Assembly: GCA_951640165.1 (NCBI GenBank)
Contig: OX621236.1
Coordinates: 25,722,948 to 25,786,947, forward strand
DNA: 64,000 bases
Source of the DNA: Pseudoips prasinana
Taxonomy: Eukaryota > Arthropoda > Insecta > Lepidoptera > Nolidae
Direction of reading: 5' to 3'
The notes below the pieces were generated by a model, which made no database searches, was not told where the DNA came from, and saw only the letters and a list, made by a program, of their open reading frames with translations. The translations under genes were made by a program, and so were the position numbers. This document shows positions 35,309-45,037 of the stretch, piece after piece (the stretch's first letter is position 1; the number at the start of each line of letters is the position of its first letter).

Positions 35309-36070
35309 GTGAGTGATCACGGTGACCAGTCCAGCTCGGGAGACGAAGCCGCAAGATCTTCGCTAGTACTTATGTCTGGGGACCAGTTGACCTCATTCCT
35401 TGCCGCCTTCGCTAAAACTCAGGCGAAAGCGAATCGGCAACTCGTCGAAACCCTCATGACATCGTATGGGAAAGGTGGGCCAGGGGTGCCCATTGAAGGC
35501 TCCGGTGCTGCGATGGCATCTTCACTGTCACCAACGTTATCAACAAGAAATTCCGGCAACATGTCTAAGTGTACGTCGCGCTTCGATGGTCAGAGCCGAG
35601 ACCGTGAAGCCATACAAGCATTCATCGACTCAGTGGAGATTTTTAAAGAGTGTACGTCAGTCAGCGATGACCTTGCATTACGAGGTCTGCCCATGCTGCT
35701 GCATGGCGATGCTGCGGTTTGGTGGAGGGGGATCCGGACCGAAGTGTCCTCGTGGCCTGATGACGTCAAGAGACTACGAAATATGTATGGTATACCACGT
35801 CCAGCCTACAAGATTTTCCGTAATATATTGGCTGTCGAGCAGAATGAAGAGATGGCGGATACGTTTATTATTAAAATACGGGCTATGATGTCGACGTTAC
35901 CATACACGTTACCCGAACAAATGAAGTTGGACATGATATACGGCTTATTAGATAGGCGTATTCCAAAACGTTTATCACTTGATGCGGTAGCGAATATTGA
36001 GACCCTGATTGATAAGGCGCGAGCCATTGAAGAATCGCTCATGGAAAATGCTAGTACGAGCATAACCTAA
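35309..36070 (+). pseudogene. Retrotransposon gag (capsid) reading frame
   Basis: The 253-codon open frame has a Ser/Thr-rich N-terminus and a capsid-like middle with the FDGQSRD and WWRG motifs typical of insect gypsy gag. The frame has no ATG at its start: an ATG at 35307-35309 is out of frame by two bases and followed at once by TGA, which suggests a small insertion at the start. It ends at a TAA (36068-36070) before the nucleocapsid region. Confidence 0.8.
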
Positions 36071-36097
36071 ACGTCGTCGTCGCAGTGTGCGCGATCG

Positions 36098-37073
36098 GTG
36101 CGCTACCTACCGGCCGGCTCGCGAAGTTCACGCGTCGTCGCATCGGATGGTGTGAATTTGGCGGGAAACAACGGGCAGACGCCTCGGGCGCATCGTAGCT
36201 TTCAGCCGCAGAGTGCCGCGGTGGCTCAGCGGTTACAAGCGCAGTCTTCGTCTTCGTCGTCGCCTTCGATTCCAATCAGTGCCGATCAAAATAATTCCGC
36301 GGTTAAATGAAGAGTGAGACAAGTGATAAAAAGTCATTTTGTGTATATTGCAAGTGTCGTGGTCATACACGCGATTCGTGTCCGAAGAATTCTAGAGACT
36401 CAATTAATAGTAATAAGTCTAACTTGTTTTGCTATGGTTGTGGCGAGAATGGTTATATTCGAGCGAATTGTCCTAAATGTAAACAAAATGTTTCGACTTG
36501 CGATGTTTTAGACTCAAATGCGCCACAATCACAAAAGGATGCATTTTATTCACTAGATACAGTTTGTAATGTTCAATGTAATGATAACAACGATATTGTT
36601 GCTCAAGGTCGACCCATTTTAAATATCGATATTTGTGGCTACGCCGGTACAGCGCTTGTTGATACGGCTGCTTGGCGTAGTATTGCGGGTTCAACCTTGT
36701 ACTCACTTTTGTTACGTTTAGGTATTAAATTTAATTCGCAAGCAATGTCGATCAAGCTTGCTGATGGTAGTATACGTACTAATATTGTAATGTTAGCATG
36801 TGTAGAGGTGAATTGTATATCTAGGTGTATACCTATAGATTTGTTGTATTTCCTGACAGGTCAAATAACGAGACACTCTTGGGCATAGATTTTATTACGA
36901 AATTTAAGTTGGTCTTGAATTTTTCTACTATGACATGGTTCACAGCTGATCGGCCTCAGGTCATTCACCCCCTGCTAACAGAGAGTTCACGCGGCATTGT
37001 GCAGTGCACCTCTGTCAACCTGTTGAGGGACGACGAGGGCACTTTGTTGACACAGGAGGAGCGTTCCAGCTTA
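36098..37073 (+). pseudogene. Nucleocapsid zinc knuckles and aspartic protease region, frameshifted
   Basis: Three overlapping frames (36098-36310, 36307-36888, 36825-37073) carry one protein. A first CCHC knuckle (CVYCKCRGHTRDSC) is intact; in the second (CYGCGENGYIRANC) the histidine is replaced by tyrosine. The protease active site reads ALVDTAAWRS in place of D-T/S-G plus a following Ala. A terminal segment TLLGIDFI is in a third frame. Translation is interrupted at 37074 by the start of the nested DNA transposon. Confidence 0.8.
37071..37073. repeat. Left TTA target-site duplication of the nested transposon
   Basis: TTA here recurs at 42389-42391. Removing the insert plus one TTA brings the two halves of the pol gene back into one reading frame, which fixes the duplication at 3 bp. 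Confidence 0.8.
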
Positions 37074-37706
37074 TAGACCAGGGTCGATAATTTTTAAAAC
37101 CAAAAAAAATAATAGTAGGATGAAACCCATTATAAAAGGAGGGGAATATTATAAAAATGAAAGGAAAAATAATTTACGGGCGATCTGAGGTCGGGAAGGG
37201 GATGGGGGTGAGTTTTTAAGGGTAAAAAACGGTTTTTCTCGATTTCCGGAAAAACTTCAAGTCCTATCAAAAACGTCAAATGGCAAAGTTGTAGGTAATA
37301 AAAAGATCTAAAACTTTTGTATTTACACTTTTTTCACATAACCTCAAAATTTATGTGAATAATTCAAAAAACCAAGTTTTTGGTTTACATTTTTTTTCTT
37401 TTTTAACGAAATTTGGAGAAAACTTACCTTTTTATGTCCCAAATACGCTGTAATTTATTTGATTAAAAATATTTATTTTTTCACCTTATTTTGAATTAAT
37501 ATCGAAAAAACATCCTAATTTTCAATCGAACACTCACCCGTCAAGATATCAGCTTTTTTTAAAAGTTGGTATGTTTTCTGTTCGTTGGAATCTCTACTTT
37601 CCGATGGTGAAAAAAAAAATATATTATGTTACAATAGTAAATCTTCTCAGAAAATGCAAAAAATCGAAAAAAACTCGAATTCGATTTTTTTAAAATTATT
37701 ATAATT
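37074..37706 (+). repeat. Left terminal inverted repeat of the nested transposon
   Basis: It matches the reverse complement of 41731-42388. Internally AT-rich, with GGGCGATCTGAGGTCGGGAA as the most distinctive stretch. The inner limit is approximate. Confidence 0.8.
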
Positions 37707-37940
37707 AATTACATCTACAAAAATGTGATAGCTGCAATATGTTTCAATTAAAAAGTTGATTTACTTAATGCTAATTACATTTATTTCATAGAAAATCTCA
37801 TTATATATAAATATAAATGTTAATAGTACAATTAAATGTAGATACTTTATTCTGATTACGTTATTCATTACAATATTTTTAAACACATTAATCTTATCAT
37901 TCATAAATAACTACCTTATCTTTTTTTGATTCAATTCTAA

Positions 37941-38460
37941 TCACTTATCCATTAGTTTTTGTCTTTTTGGCATTTCTTCATCGTTAGATTCGTCACACAT
38001 CTCCGATTCTAGTAGATCTTCGAAATCTTCATGACTATCACCTTCTTCCTCTCCAACATTATTTCCAGACTGCGTTGGTTCTTCATCCACAATTTCTTCT
38101 GAATCCTCAACTTCCTCGTAGGTTTCTTCTTCAATATTGGAGCAATTTTCAGAACCATGACAGTTTGAACATAAATTTGTGCATTTTAAACCATGTTTTC
38201 GGCAACCACATTTTAAACTGTTACATCCAGTTTCACAGCTGCAGCATATAGTTTTGAGCAATATTTCCAGAATTAATTCTTATTGTGTAAATTTGGGCAT
38301 AATTCCACGTTGAAATTGCTTCCAGCCCCAATCTGTTGTTCTTAGTTCGTTACCCAACCAAGTTTCAAGCTGATAATATGCCCTGTAACAATGTTGTCCT
38401 GCTGCTCTTTCTGTGGGTGGGAGGTTTGCCAAAACGATTTTGGCTGATTTTCATGTATAT
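37941..38460 (-). pseudogene. C-terminal fragment of a transposon protein with a CXC (tesmin/TSO1-like) cysteine motif
   Basis: Reading leftward from 38457 the frame gives LANLPPTERAAGQHCYRAYY and QLETWLGNELRTTDWGW. After a stop codon (TQ*E) it continues LLKTICCSCETGCNSLKCGC and RKHGLKCTNLCSNCHG, then a long Glu/Asp-rich tail ending at 37941. The Cys spacing resembles CXC domains, which bind DNA. Similar pairings of an LPPT...WLG...DWGW block with a CXC motif are known to me from uncharacterised arthropod proteins, many probably transposon-encoded. The frame opens directly at the LINE junction, so its 5' part is lost here. Confidence 0.6.
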
Positions 38461-38516
38461 TTCATGTATATTTCATATATTTTGAATATATCTGAAATAT
38501 ATTTGAAATGTATAAA

Positions 38517-41302
38517 ATATATTTATTTTTATTTATTTATTTAACAATTTATGTACACATAAGTAAAAACATAATAACATAAATAAAACAAGGAAAAGAT
38601 TGTACAAAGGTACTGCTTATTTCAATAGAAATCTCTTCCAGCAGACCCGCGAGAGGAGAAACTAACTAGAAAAGAGCATATTATGTGTAGTTTACGCTAC
38701 TATATACGACATACAAAGTGTATGTATACACTACATACTAATAATACACAGATACCTATAAGGGGAATATATATATAAGGGCAATATAATATACTACATA
38801 TACATACTATTATCAGGATGAGGTTAAGAGAAAATGTTCTTTCACTCGTTTTTTAAATAACGTTATTGTATTGCTATTGCGGATGTTAGGTGCAAGAGAA
38901 TTCCACAGCCTGACCGCATGCACCGTAAAAGAGGAGTCGTAAAAATCGGTTTTATGGATAGGAAATTTAAGGAGGGATCTGAGGTGTGACCTACAGGAGG
39001 CATCAGGTGAATGAATAAAGGAGAAACGCTCCCGTAGGTAGGCGGGGTATGAGGGATTGTGAAGGACATTAAATAAGAGATGCAATATGCGAGCATTCCT
39101 ACGAAGACGGATAGGGAGCCACTTGAGATCCTTGCGAAAGTTAGAGACATGATCATATTTCTTGAGACCAAATATAAAACGAATGCACAAGTTTTGCAAG
39201 CGCTCAAGTTTATTTAGCAGCTCCTCAGTAGCATCAAGATAGCAGCAGTCCGCGTAGTCCAGAATGGGTTGTATGAGTGTCTGAGCTAGTGAGATTTTCG
39301 TTTTCAGGGGTAAGAAGTTTTGGAGGCATTTTAAAGAGTGGAAGGTAAAGTGAACCTTTCTGCTAACTTCCGATACCTGAGCTTTCCAAGACAAAGTGCT
39401 ATCAAGAATTATGCCCAGATTTTTTGCAGTATCAGTATATGCTACAGGATGACCATTTAAACATACCGTAGGGAGTGATGCGAAGTCAAGATAGTTACGC
39501 ATGTATGTACTACCAATAATCATGGCCTGGGATTTTTCAGGATTTATTAACAGACCATGAGACCGTGTCCATTGGTTAATTAATTCCAGATCACGATTCA
39601 TGGCAGCAATCGCGCCATGAGCATCTTCTCGAGTAAAAAATCTGTAAAGCTGCAAATCGTCTGCATAGAGATGGAAGTGTGAGGAAATGACTCGTGTGAT
39701 AGAGTTAATGAAAATGGAAAAGAGTAAGGGAGAAAGAACGCCACCCTGAGGTACGCCCGCAATAAGAGAACACCAATCTGAGTAAGACTCGTCAAGTTGT
39801 ACGCACTGCGAACGTCCCCGAAGATAAGAGTTAAACCACAAGACAGTACTAGAAGAGAAGTTAAGAGACGCCAGAATACCGAGAAGGACATCAAAATCAA
39901 CAGAATTGAAAGCGCTGCTAAAATCCAATAGCACTAGAAGAGAAAGGGATTTGTTTTCCATGGCCCAGCGGATATCGTCGGTCACTTTCAGCAGAGCAGT
40001 GACAGTGCTGTGGCCAGTACGGAATCCAGATTGGAAAGAGCTAAGAAGGTGGTTATTAGACAGGAAAGAAGAAAGCTGACGATGAACTATATGCTCAAGG
40101 ACCTTAGACAGGAAAGGCAGAATGGAAATAGGACGAAACTGGGATGGAGTAGCTGGATTACGTATTTTGGGAAGTGGTATTATGTGTGCTTGTTTCCAAG
40201 CTGTAGGAAAAGTAGATGAGAATAAGGAAAAGTTGAAAATGTGAGTTAGAACAGGAAGTATAGTTGGCAGAATAGGATGAATCATCCTTGAGCATATGTT
40301 ATCATGTCCAACTGCAGAAGAAGATATTGAAGCTGTTGATTTTTTGACGTCCTCCTCAGTTACAGGAGATAAATTAAAGGGAGAACAATGCGGTACTGGT
40401 AAAAGGGAAAGATCTTGTAAAGTAGCCAATTTAATTTGAGAGTCCAGATAAACGGGGGGGTTAGAAAAATGAATGTTAAGACCATTCAGATCGATATCTT
40501 TACAAGCCGTGGTGGGAGATTTACCAATTCCGTTGGATTTGAGAAATTTCCAAACTGTGGAAGAATCACGATTATCAAGCGATTTGTAAAAGTGGCGCTT
40601 CTTAGCATCACGACACAGGCGATTGCAGCGATTACGTAGAAATTTATAGCGATTTAAATTTCCCTCCGTTGGATTAAGGTTATACCTGCGTTTAGCTTTA
40701 TCCCTGCGTGCCATAGCTTCCTTAATTTCAGCGGAGATCCAAGGAGCAGGAGAATGTTTAACTTTCACTCGACGTTTTGGAGCATGGCGATCATATAAGG
40801 CTAGTATTTTACCATTAAAAAGATTCACTTTATCGTCAATGTTCGAAGAATTATAGATTTCGGACCAATCCAAATTCAAGGCATCAAGCTGCAATGCTTC
40901 CAAATGAATACCCCTGAAGTTACGAAGAAGAAGGTAGTGAGGTTTCCGCTTAGGAGGTCTAATTGTGTACGATAGATAAACCAAGTCGTGGTAGGAGAAG
41001 GAAGAAACTAATTGGCCATGAGTAGCAACACGATCAGGAGAAGAAACGATCATAAGGTCCAAGAGAGTAGGGGTGCAATTAGGGAAGTGATGCGTAGCAG
41101 TAAGAGGGAGAACGTGAAGATTGATAGAAGTTAACAGGGAGAGTAGTTTCGCAGAACGATGATCGTTCTTGATCAAGCAAGTATTGAAATCACCCATAAG
41201 GACTACATGGTCATAAATCGGACATAAATTATTTAAGAGGGTATCAAGTGATTCGAAGTAATCGATTCGAAGATTAGGGCTGTAAAAAACACCAAGTAGC
41301 AT
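38517..41302 (-). mobile_element. 5'-truncated LINE inserted in the CXC transposon
   Basis: It contains one long polymerase frame, a ~300-bp 3' UTR with a GGTCTGCTGGAAGAGATTTC segment, and a TAAA-type repeat tail near 38517-38560. Truncation falls inside the endonuclease domain. The insertion is the innermost level of a three-level nest. Confidence 0.85.
38813..41302 (-). CDS. LINE ORF2: endonuclease (partial) and reverse transcriptase, intact frame
   Basis: 829 codons without a stop. The first ~115 residues are the C-terminal half of an apurinic-type endonuclease (MGDFN at 36-40; SYHDLV at 103-108 where SDH is expected). The polymerase has AHIIPLPK (372-379), FRPISILPFLSKVLEHIV (389-406), LLDFSSAFNSVD (458-469), GVPQGGVLSPLLFSIFI (516-532) and the catalytic YADD (546-549). 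A C-terminal LERLQNLCIRFIFG and LRRNARILHLLFNVLHN segment is typical of CR1/jockey-like LINEs. There is no ORF1 and no true start codon, so this is a remnant despite the clean frame. It is young, judging by the absence of stops. Confidence 0.9.
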   Translation of the reverse strand: MLLGVFYSPNLRIDYFESLDTLLNNLCPIYDHVVLMGDFNTCLIKNDHRSAKLLSLLTSINLHVLPLTATHHFPNCTPTLLDLMIVSSPDRVATHGQLVSSFSYHDLVYLSYTIRPPKRKPHYLLLRNFRGIHLEALQLDALNLDWSEIYNSSNIDDKVNLFNGKILALYDRHAPKRRVKVKHSPAPWISAEIKEAMARRDKAKRRYNLNPTEGNLNRYKFLRNRCNRLCRDAKKRHFYKSLDNRDSSTVWKFLKSNGIGKSPTTACKDIDLNGLNIHFSNPPVYLDSQIKLATLQDLSLLPVPHCSPFNLSPVTEEDVKKSTASISSSAVGHDNICSRMIHPILPTILPVLTHIFNFSLFSSTFPTAWKQAHIIPLPKIRNPATPSQFRPISILPFLSKVLEHIVHRQLSSFLSNNHLLSSFQSGFRTGHSTVTALLKVTDDIRWAMENKSLSLLVLLDFSSAFNSVDFDVLLGILASLNFSSSTVLWFNSYLRGRSQCVQLDESYSDWCSLIAGVPQGGVLSPLLFSIFINSITRVISSHFHLYADDLQLYRFFTREDAHGAIAAMNRDLELINQWTRSHGLLINPEKSQAMIIGSTYMRNYLDFASLPTVCLNGHPVAYTDTAKNLGIILDSTLSWKAQVSEVSRKVHFTFHSLKCLQNFLPLKTKISLAQTLIQPILDYADCCYLDATEELLNKLERLQNLCIRFIFGLKKYDHVSNFRKDLKWLPIRLRRNARILHLLFNVLHNPSYPAYLRERFSFIHSPDASCRSHLRSLLKFPIHKTDFYDSSFTVHAVRLWNSLAPNIRNSNTITLFKKRVKEHFLLTSS

Positions 41303-41730
41303 ATATATGAAAATCAGCCAAAAGTTTGTTATTAAAAATATATTTACGATGTATATTTAATATATTTTTTATGTATTTTGAAATATATTTTTTTTTCATG
41401 GGATTAGTTATTTTTTTTGTGCAAAATTAAGGAGATTATTATTAGTATGTATGTATGTATTATGACCCGCCTAGCCCCTTCCCCACTTCGAAATACCTTT
41501 TGATGGGCTACTATTTTTCGTAGGTCACTCAGGTATATAATTTATCTTAAAATAGTTATAAATAGACATCTACGCATATAATTTAAAGAATATTGTAGAT
41601 GTCTTATTAAATATTAATTTTATTAATTTATTTGTTTGTTAATTGTAGTAGTATTTTTTATTTGCAATTTTTTTTTATCAATGTAACATGTAATCTAACG
41701 TGTTAATTTTATTAAATAGCTCTAAATTTA

Positions 41731-42388
41731 TTTTAATAATTAAATAAAATCGAATTCGAGTTTTTCGATTTTTTGCATTTTCTGAGAAGATTTACTATTG
41801 TAACATATGTATTTTTTTTCACCATCGGAAAGTAGAGATTTCAACGAACAGAAAACATACCAACTTTTTGAAAAAAGCTGATATTTTGACGGGTGAGTTT
41901 TCGATTGAAAATTAGGGTGTTTTTTCGATATTAATTCAAAATAAGGTGAAAAAATAAATATTTTTAATCAAATAAATTACAGCGTATTTGGGACATAAAA
42001 AGGTAAGTAAGTTTTCACCAAATTTCGTTAAAAAAGAAAAAAAATTGTAAAAGATAAAAATAAAAAACCAAAAACTTGGTTTTTTGAATTATTCACATAA
42101 ATTTTGACGTTATGTGAAACAAGTGTGAATACAAAAGTTTTAGATCTTTTTATTACCTACAACTTTGCTATTTGACTTTTTTCGATAGGTCTTTTAGTTT
42201 TGCCGGAAATCGAGAAAAACCGTTGTTTACCCTTAAAAACTCACCCCCATCCCCTTCCCGACCTCAGATCGCCCGTAAATTATTTTTCCTTTAATTTTTA
42301 TAATATTCCCCTCTTTTTATAATGGGTTTCATCCTACTATTATTTTATTTCACTTTTTTTTATTTTTAAAGGCTTCTACCCTGGTCTA
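41731..42388 (-). repeat. Right terminal inverted repeat of the nested transposon
   Basis: Inverted counterpart of 37074-37706, ending ACCCTGGTCTA, followed by the TTA duplication (42389-42391). Confidence 0.8.
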
Positions 42389-42391
42389 TTA

Positions 42392-43672
42392 GAGAATCTT
42401 CTCAGTGAGTATTCGGATATTTTTGACATAGTCGGAGAGCCAACGCCATTTGCCGAACAGCATGTCGATACAGATGATCATGCCCCTATTGCTGTTCCAC
42501 CATATCGAGTTACGCCTGCGAATAAGGAGATAATTCGCGAAGAACTCGATCGGATGTTAAAAGAAGGCATCATCGAAGAGTGCGAGTCAGCCTGGTCTGC
42601 ACCAACTGTGCTGGTACCAAAGACTAACGGTGGGTATAGGTTTTGTGTAGACTATGGGAAACTGAATGCTGTGACCAAGAGTGATGCGTATCCTATGCCA
42701 CGCATTGACGAGCTGCTGCAATCAACCAAGAAGGGTAGCGTGATGAGTTCCTGTGACCTTCCAAGTGGTTACTAGCAGTGCAGAGTCAGGGATCAGGATA
42801 AAACGGGTTTTGTCACACCGTTCGGTATGTATCGCTTCAACCGGATGCCATTCTTCGCTAGAGAGAAGGTCAAGTATTTGGGTCACGTGATCTCTCAGGA
42901 GGGAATATCTCCGGATAAGGACAAGGTACGTGCGGTATTAAATATGAAGGAGCCTACGGGTCTGCAGCACTTGAGCACTTTTCTTCAAACATGTTTTTGG
43001 TTTCGCAAATTTATACCAGACTTTGCAAAAGTAGCAGAACCACTCACCCGCTTGACCAAGAAATCTCACGTGTGGGAACGGAATTGGGAGAAAAAGAAGG
43101 CTTTTGAAGCGCTTAAGAAGTTGCTCCTGCTTAGTCCTATTCTAGTACAAGCAGATTACACTAAGCCATTTTTACTGAGAATGGACTCTAGTAACTATGC
43201 CTTGGGTGCTGCTTTACTGCAGGGGGAGACACCCCGTGATGGACGTCCAATAGAGTACGCTAGTCGTGTACTCACCGCGGCCGAGCAGAACTACTCTACT
43301 ACTGAGAGGGAGGCTCTCGCGGTAGTCTGGGCTGTCAAGCGGTTCCGTGGTTACATTGATGATCATTCAGTCCGCGTTATGACTGACCACCAACCTCTGA
43401 AGTGGCTGTTTTCCCTGAAGTCCCCAAGCGGTAGGTTGGTTCGCTGGGCAATGAAGCTGCAAGCTTTTGATTTGCGTATCGAGTATACCCCAGGTAAGGC
43501 CAATGTACTAGCCGATACTCCTAGTAGACCCGTGACCAGTGACGGTGAGGTTTTTGGTAAGTACCACGTGTCGGATCTAAGACGTTATCATGCTAGGGAG
43601 GGTGAATGTCCTGAGCCGACCGCCCAAAGAGTGGCAGAGGTTGCCCGCGTAAAGTTATTGCCTAGGTGTTAG
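42392..43672 (+). pseudogene. Gypsy pol 3' half: reverse transcriptase fingers, thumb and RNase H; catalytic core deleted
   Basis: The frame continues from the interrupted left half. The fingers are clear (GIIEECESAWSAPTVLVPK, RFCVDYGKLNAVT, YPMPRIDELL). A TAG stop at 42773-42775 replaces an expected Trp codon. After FNRMPF the sequence jumps to AREKVKYLGHVIS, so roughly 100 residues including YxDD are missing. RNase H follows (MDSSNYALGAALLQ, YSTTEREALAVVWAV, TDHQPLKWLF), then a linker ending at a stop at 43672. No integrase domain is present between this and the polypurine tract, where a family such as this should have ~350 residues. Confidence 0.85.
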
Positions 43673-43720
43673 TCCGCGTTATTTGTGTTGTTTGACCAGG
43701 TTGGAGGTCCTCACCTGATC

Positions 43721-43730
43721 AAAAGGGGGA
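43721..43730 (+). other. Polypurine tract
   Basis: AAAAGGGGGA lies three bases before the 3' LTR, the normal place for plus-strand priming. Confidence 0.75.
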
Positions 43731-43733
43731 GTG

Positions 43734-44016
43734 TATAACGCGCACCTCACTATACTGTTTCGACGCAGGCCCTGAGGGGAAAGCAGGGGGGCGGGACGGG
43801 AAGACGCCGCGTCGCTACGCGCCCGCCGGGCAGTAAATATGTTTTGCTTTACTGGGTCAGTCGAAGTCGAATGAGACTAACATAGAGACTAATGTTACGT
43901 GTCTATAGTGCAAAGGTTGTAATTTTATTGATACGCTACATAACGTGTAATCTGTGTTCGTGGTTCCACCCAATAAACAATCTATAACTTAAACCGATTT
44001 GTTTCAATCCGTTATA
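43734..44016 (+). repeat. 3' LTR (283 bp)
   Basis: It matches the 5' LTR with a few substitutions, a small deletion beside GTCAGTCGA and a short extra segment near 43879. The AGAT duplication follows at 44017-44020. The differences show that the insertion is not very recent. Confidence 0.88.
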
Positions 44017-44020
44017 AGAT

Positions 44021-45037
44021 ATTTTTTTAATAAGGTTTGGAAATAAAAGCATAATACGTATAAATATAAATTTATTAAACTAATATATTTACAGCAAATT
44101 ATTCGTAAAAATGTTACAATTCCATTTTATACTCATTACCATATCTCTTTCTACTGGTTGTAACCATCCCACGGTTTCTTAACATTTGAATAGAATAGTA
44201 TATATGCTTGAAGTGAATGCTTATTTATCTCTGATAACTGGTCTATTTATAATCGGGCATATAAAATATACCGATCTACTTGAGCGAATCATGGTGATCA
44301 GTGTCTCATACTTTTTACCCGTCTCTGAACTCATCAATCTTTGTGAACATAATCATTGCGAATTCTAATTCAACAGGATCATCGCCCATTGTTTAAAGAG
44401 GTTAATGAATCGTATACCTACGTGCATAGCTAGTTCAATATTTTATATAATATGGAATGGATGTCGTAGGTACCTACTGAATTTGCAAAACGTGATACAT
44501 ACCTACATAATTACGGATTCTAATTAGTCAATAAGTATCTTTGATTTTCGAATCAAAGATACTGACGAATATATGTGATTTTGAAATGGTCATGACAGAT
44601 GTGGCGAAAAGATTTAGCGCGTTGGTGTAAAAAATAAAAAGAAATGGTCATGTGACCATTTCGAAATCAGTTCCTATTGGATAAAAGAAAAGACAATTAA
44701 ATTAAATGGTTTATCCATTTAATAATAATAATAATTCGATAATTAATTATAGTTGGATGTTAGAAAAAAAGTTGGGAGTAGCTTTTCTTTTTTTAATTCG
44801 ACATTTTCACGAAAAAATACGACAAAACATGCCTCCGAGTATATATATTGGGGGCTTTAACATAACCAATTACAAAAATTGTTGCTACCGAGAAATGCCA
44901 TGCCATGGGAAAGGCTACATCCATTACAAATAAATTAAGAAGGCTTTACTATGTTGTCCCAACACCCAAAATGGTACGAATTATTCTTACAACTAAAATA
45001 TTTATGCTTATTGTAACAACATAAAAATATAGCATCA
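44021..45037. other. Intergenic DNA with small hairpins
   Basis: No gene seen. A hairpin with 13-bp arms (AGTATCTTTGATT, 44534-44563, loop TTCG) and an inverted pair around GAAATGGTCA (near 44582 and 44642) suggest a short inverted-repeat element. The right end is probably the 3' UTR of the reductase gene. Confidence 0.45.

Larger units (their letters stand above)
37074..42388. mobile_element. 5.3-kb DNA transposon with ~0.65-kb terminal inverted repeats, inserted in gypsy pol
   Basis: The ends are TAGACCAGGGT and its inverse ACCCTGGTCTA. The terminal repeats run about 37074-37706 and 41731-42388, sharing the GGGGATGGGGGTGAGTTTTT and TCAGAAAATGCAAAAAATCG blocks at high identity. The interior left side encodes a CXC-motif protein fragment on the minus strand (37941-38460). 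The rest of the interior is replaced by a LINE. A 3-bp TTA duplication resembles PIF/Harbinger-type insertion, but the repeats are unusually long for that group. Confidence 0.85.
34918..44016 (+). mobile_element. Ty3/gypsy-type LTR retrotransposon, defective, split by a DNA transposon
   Basis: Order: 5' LTR, lysine-type primer site, gag, two zinc knuckles, protease, [5.3-kb DNA transposon], reverse transcriptase, RNase H, polypurine tract, 3' LTR. Without the nested insert it is only ~3.8 kb. The polymerase lacks its catalytic YxDD segment, integrase is missing, and frameshifts and stops break gag and pol. It cannot move by its own proteins. No envelope-like frame was seen. Confidence 0.9.

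Noticed and set aside
40010..40639. Plus-strand frames inside the LINE region
   Set aside because: Antisense to the intact 829-codon LINE polymerase frame.
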